64,000 nt of DNA from the NCBI RefSeq assembly GCF_016772275.1, contig NZ_CP065425.1, positions 3,564,653 through 3,628,652 of the forward strand. Reading direction: 5' to 3'. The stretch is from Heyndrickxia vini (lineage in GTDB: Bacteria; Bacillota; Bacilli; Bacillales; Bacillaceae_C). The notes beneath the pieces are model-generated. The model searched no databases and was not told the origin of the DNA. It saw nothing but the letters and a program-made list of their open reading frames with translations. A program made the position numbers and the translations under genes. This document shows, piece after piece, positions 60,665 to 64,000 of the stretch; within the stretch, counting starts at the first letter, position 1; each line of letters begins with the position of its first letter.

Positions 60665-62437
60665 TTAATAATGTAGTCCTGAACCAAATGAATACAGACC
60701 AGGAATTGTAACTGGAAGCTTTCCATTTGGAGAAATTTCTCCTACTAATGCCTTTGCCAGAGCTCTTGTTGAGATATCACGATTTCCGTACGTTAAAATG
60801 TTTGCATCCATATTAGGAAATGACATAATATCATATGGATTTCTCATCGATGCAATTACGACTGGTTTGCCTGTTTGCTTTAGTGTGTTAACCAACGTTT
60901 GCTGTGCACTATTTGTATTTGCATTATACGTGGCAACCACGATGACGTCGGTGTTTTTTGATTTGTCTACCGCTGTCTGAATTTGCGCCGCAGTTGGTGA
61001 AGTATTAGTGCCGTAAGCAGTAGTCTCCAAACCCTTTTCAGTGAGTAATGTGCCTAGTCTTTCAGAATTAGCTGTCGTTGGGCCAGTAATAAACACTTTT
61101 TGATTGTGCTGTAGGGGTAGAACATGATTATCATTTTTGAGTAATGTAATGCTTTTTTCAGTGATTTCATCTGCCATTCGAAGATTTTCCGGCGTTCCTA
61201 TTTTTTCAAGCTGCTTTTCCTTGGTCAAAGGATGCTCAATAATTCCGCGCTTATATTTTGCAAGAAGGATACGAGTCACTGATTGGTCAAGGCGTTTTTT
61301 ACTAATTTTCTTTGTTTTAACTGCTTTTACCATAGATTTATAGGCAAGTTCAACATCTGGCGGATTCAGTAAAATATCTGCCCCTGCTTCAAATGCAGCT
61401 ACTGGAACTTGATCAGCTGGCAAAACATTTGCCCCTGACATATCTAAACTATCTGTAATAATTAATCCATCGTACTTAAGCTGGTTCCGAAGAACCCCCG
61501 TCATTATCGGTTTGGACAGTGTCGCTGGTAAGCCGGAAGAATCTAAAGCTGGAACGACAATATGTGCCGTCATAATTGCATCAACTCCAGATTTGATCGC
61601 TGCCCTAAATGGATTTAAATCAACTTCGTAAAGTGTTTTCAGATCATGATTCACAATTGGAAGTCCATAATGGGAATCGACATTGGTATCCCCATGACCA
61701 GGAAAATGCTTTCCTGTTGCAATGACATTTTGCTTTTGTAATCCTTCAATCTGTGCAGTTCCTAAAGCTCCCACTAAATTAGGATTTTCAGAATAAGAGC
61801 GCACACCGATGACTGGATTTTCTGGATTCACATTTACATCTAAGTCAGGAGCAAAATCCATATTGATGCCCAAACTTTTTAGCTCTGTTCCCATAATTTC
61901 AGCAGATTTTTTTGCATAGATCACGGATTTAGTTGCACCTAATGCCATGTTTCCAGGCAAGACAGTTGCTGGCTCGGTGACACGTGCAACGATTCCACCT
62001 TCTTGGTCGGTTGAAATGAATAAAGGTATATTTGATTTTTGCTTCAAAGCAATCGCTTGTAGACCATTTGATAAGGATTGGACTTGATTCGGATTTATAG
62101 GAGTTCCGATATTATCGTTCCAATTAAAATAGATGACACCGCCAATATGATATTTCTCAATAATTTCTTTATAATTTGCCCCTCCACGTTTAGAGTTTAA
62201 ATTCGTTTCTGTATAATCTGGGTCAGTAGGTGTTTTCCCATAAGCATGGATGATAAAAAGCTGTCCTACTTTTTCTTCGACAGACATGCTTTTCAGCTTT
62301 TTCTTCACCCACTTTTTAGCAATCTTATCTTGATTCCCCTTAGATTTTTCCTTTGCCTGAATGGTTGATGTATTCGGTAACATTAACGAAAGTAGAAGCA
62401 CGAATGTCAGCATGAACACCCAAATTTTTTTAGGCAT
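60665..62437 (-). CDS. nagZ: Beta-N-acetylglucosaminidase NagZ (GH3), secreted
   Basis: 590 aa GH3 enzyme with a signal peptide (about 28 residues), cleaving GlcNAc from muropeptide chains. KHFPGHGDTNVDSHYGLP (about 243-260) carries the Asp-His acid/base pair and ITDSLDM the nucleophilic Asp (about 329). The C-terminal domain (ITEKSITLLKNDN onward) is the second GH3 domain found in B. subtilis NagZ (642 aa). ATG 62437 follows GGGGAGG. First gene of the MurNAc-recycling operon; murQ, murR and murP are not in the window. Confidence 0.93.
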   Translation of the reverse strand: MPKKIWVFMLTFVLLLSLMLPNTSTIQAKEKSKGNQDKIAKKWVKKKLKSMSVEEKVGQLFIIHAYGKTPTDPDYTETNLNSKRGGANYKEIIEKYHIGGVIYFNWNDNIGTPINPNQVQSLSNGLQAIALKQKSNIPLFISTDQEGGIVARVTEPATVLPGNMALGATKSVIYAKKSAEIMGTELKSLGINMDFAPDLDVNVNPENPVIGVRSYSENPNLVGALGTAQIEGLQKQNVIATGKHFPGHGDTNVDSHYGLPIVNHDLKTLYEVDLNPFRAAIKSGVDAIMTAHIVVPALDSSGLPATLSKPIMTGVLRNQLKYDGLIITDSLDMSGANVLPADQVPVAAFEAGADILLNPPDVELAYKSMVKAVKTKKISKKRLDQSVTRILLAKYKRGIIEHPLTKEKQLEKIGTPENLRMADEITEKSITLLKNDNHVLPLQHNQKVFITGPTTANSERLGTLLTEKGLETTAYGTNTSPTAAQIQTAVDKSKNTDVIVVATYNANTNSAQQTLVNTLKQTGKPVVIASMRNPYDIMSFPNMDANILTYGNRDISTRALAKALVGEISPNGKLPVTIPGLYSFGSGLHY

Positions 62438-62814
62438 TTGTTTTCCTCCCCTAAGTTCAATTTTTTGCAAGGGCTTACTTGTATTAAAGTCTACCAACAC
62501 TGTTGGAATTGTCTATATAACTTTTGCCCTCTTTTATTTTGAAAATTCCCTATTTACATATCTGGATGCCTATGTCTTTTTACATATTTTCGAAAGCGGC
62601 ATTCAATACACAATCATGCCCAAAATGCTTGTGAAAAAGACACTATAAATAGTCAATAGACCAGTTTTATAATCGATTTTCTTAAAACTAATTAAATTAA
62701 GTTTTACTTACTTTCACATGATTTTTTGCCCAAAATTAAAATAGTCAGAAAGTTACTATTATTCTATCTATTTTTTCTATAAACTTGACCTAATCTAGTA
62801 GAGGAGGAGATTCA
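62438..62814. other. Intergenic region between nagZ and the protease gene
   Basis: Divergent promoter region. No gene seen; it is AT-rich, and I did not find a regulator box that I would defend. Confidence 0.4.
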
Positions 62815-64000
62815 ATGAATAAGAAAAAATTCGTCATTCCTATGATCTTGTCTGCGGCAATAATAGGAGGATCGTTTTCCGGAGGTGCTGCTTATGCTAT
62901 TCAGCCCGATGATTCAGGATATCCAAAGATTCAAAAGATGGATGCCAAACAAAGTTTAAAAAGAGATGCCAACCATTCTATCTTTGCTAAGAAGCTAGGA
63001 TTTAATAAGAAAAAAGATGTTGCTGCTATTAATTATATTGAAAAAAATAAGAATCTCTTAAAAATGAAGGAACCCGCAAAAAACTTAAAGGTTAAAAAAA
63101 TGGAGATTGATAAATTTGGCATGACCCATGTACGTTTGCAACAAACAAAAAATGGAATACCGATTGAAGGTGCTGAAGTCATTGTCCATTATGACAAAGA
63201 AGGGACCGTTCAAACTGTTAATGGCCAATACAGTAATGATATTGCGGAGATAGATTTAAATACAAAAGCAATAATTACTGCAGATCAGGCCATTGAAAAA
63301 GCCAAGGAGATAATCTCTGCACCAAAAGATTTAGACTATAAACCTACACAGGAGTTGGTTGTTTATCCTTTTAATGGCGAAAATTATGTCACCTATAAAG
63401 TAAATGTGAATTTTCTTGGGGAACACCCTGGGAATTGGGATGTATTTATCGATGCGAAAACAGGTGACGTTGTAGATATGTATAACGAATTAATGCATAT
63501 CGAAGGCAACGATTACAAACCGATGAAGGGTGTAGGTACAGGGGTGCTAGGAGAAAAACGCGAACTCCATATTTCCAAAAAGAAAGATCCGGCATTAGGA
63601 AACGGAATGATGTTTTTTCTAAATGATATTAATCATGACCATTTAGGAGGAATTACTACCTACGATTTCGGAAACGAGTTCGATTCAAGAACTAACCCGT
63701 TGCCTGGTAAATTATTTGCAAAGAAAAACAATTCTTGGAATGATGACTATGATCGTGCTGCGGTTGATGCCCATTATAATTCCGAAAAAGTTTATCATTA
63801 TTATTTAGATAAACATGGCCGAAATTCTTTGGACGATAATGGCATGGAAATAAAGTCCACCGTACACTACGGAGATGGCTATAATAATGCTTTCTGGAAT
63901 GGACGGCAAATGACTTATGGTGACGGGGATGGACAATTCATGATTTCTCTTTCAGCCGGTCTTGATGTAGCCGCCCATGAAATGACGCATGGAGTAACTA
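62815..64000 (+). CDS. Thermolysin-type (M4) neutral protease precursor, 3' end outside window
   Basis: Secreted zinc metalloprotease. 395 codons are visible from ATG 62815 (GAGGAGGAG upstream). Signal peptide of about 28 residues, a propeptide with FTP and PepSY regions (about 60-210; GMTHVRLQQTKNGIPIEGAEVIVHYD), then the M4 domain from about residue 235. The zinc motif HEMTH is at residues 388-392 near the window edge; the third ligand Glu and the C-terminal domain are cut off. Typical of Bacillus extracellular proteases made in early stationary phase. Confidence 0.94.
   Translation, partial: MNKKKFVIPMILSAAIIGGSFSGGAAYAIQPDDSGYPKIQKMDAKQSLKRDANHSIFAKKLGFNKKKDVAAINYIEKNKNLLKMKEPAKNLKVKKMEIDKFGMTHVRLQQTKNGIPIEGAEVIVHYDKEGTVQTVNGQYSNDIAEIDLNTKAIITADQAIEKAKEIISAPKDLDYKPTQELVVYPFNGENYVTYKVNVNFLGEHPGNWDVFIDAKTGDVVDMYNELMHIEGNDYKPMKGVGTGVLGEKRELHISKKKDPALGNGMMFFLNDINHDHLGGITTYDFGNEFDSRTNPLPGKLFAKKNNSWNDDYDRAAVDAHYNSEKVYHYYLDKHGRNSLDDNGMEIKSTVHYGDGYNNAFWNGRQMTYGDGDGQFMISLSAGLDVAAHEMTHGVT

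Overview
The window looks like chromosome from a low-GC, spore-forming Bacillaceae bacterium. Evidence: strong AGGAGG-type ribosome binding sites, frequent GTG/TTG starts, Gram-positive signal peptides and lipoboxes, and orthologues of Bacillus subtilis genes (yfmL, yfmM, yclM, yfiB/yfiC, yhfR/phoE, helD, bioY, queT, nagZ-amiE-namZ). Dispersed repeats of kinds I associate with Bacillus/Heyndrickxia-type genomes are present. The genus is inference. I saw no rRNA, tRNA, phage, CRISPR array or intact insertion sequence.

Layout. 1-6 kb: a Pho-regulated alkaline phosphatase (cut by the window edge), a stress-type SDR, BirA-controlled bioY, methionine aminopeptidase, a WalR-box NlpC/P60 hydrolase and an ABC-F ATPase. 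6-15 kb: two unlisted microproteins next to a Gfo/Idh dehydrogenase, an orphan ECF sigma factor, a nested repeat, a permuted NlpC/P60-like protein preceded by a coupled small ORF, yfmM, a PadR/DUF1700/DUF4097 operon and yfmL. 15-29 kb: a KinB-like kinase, HelD, a cold-shock protein, a 52-bp minisatellite, a NERD protein, a LysM-3D protein, a decayed yjdF behind its riboswitch, a hydroxyacid dehydrogenase, DinB and aspartokinase genes, and an 896-aa TPR/degenerate dynamin-like protein.

29-46.8 kb: an S-box (SAM) riboswitch followed by a sulfonate-type ABC importer, a eukaryote-type P5C dehydrogenase with a small excisionase-like partner, the heterodimeric exporter yfiB-yfiC, a phosphatase apparently starting at ATT, a CD3324-family regulator behind a leader ORF with competing hairpins, a FusB-type EF-G-binding protein, a HAD-Nudix fusion, a beta-helix lipoprotein and an ABC exporter pair. 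46.9-64 kb: an EEP hydrolase, a DMT transporter, an alkyltransferase-like protein, preQ1-riboswitch-controlled queT, an S9 peptidase, MarR/MFS, MATE, a UvrD-like helicase, the MurNAc-recycling operon nagZ-amiE-namZ and a thermolysin-type protease cut by the right edge.

Themes: nutrient-responsive uptake under direct sensors (phosphate, biotin, SAM, preQ1), cell-wall turnover (WalR target, LysM-3D, nagZ-amiE-namZ) and translation protection (two ABC-F proteins, FusB-type protein). The most unusual items are the TPR/pseudo-dynamin protein, the riboswitch left in front of a deleted yjdF, the leader ORF with competing hairpins at 39.5 kb, the ATT start, and two families of dispersed repeats, one nested in the other and one supplying the end of a gene.
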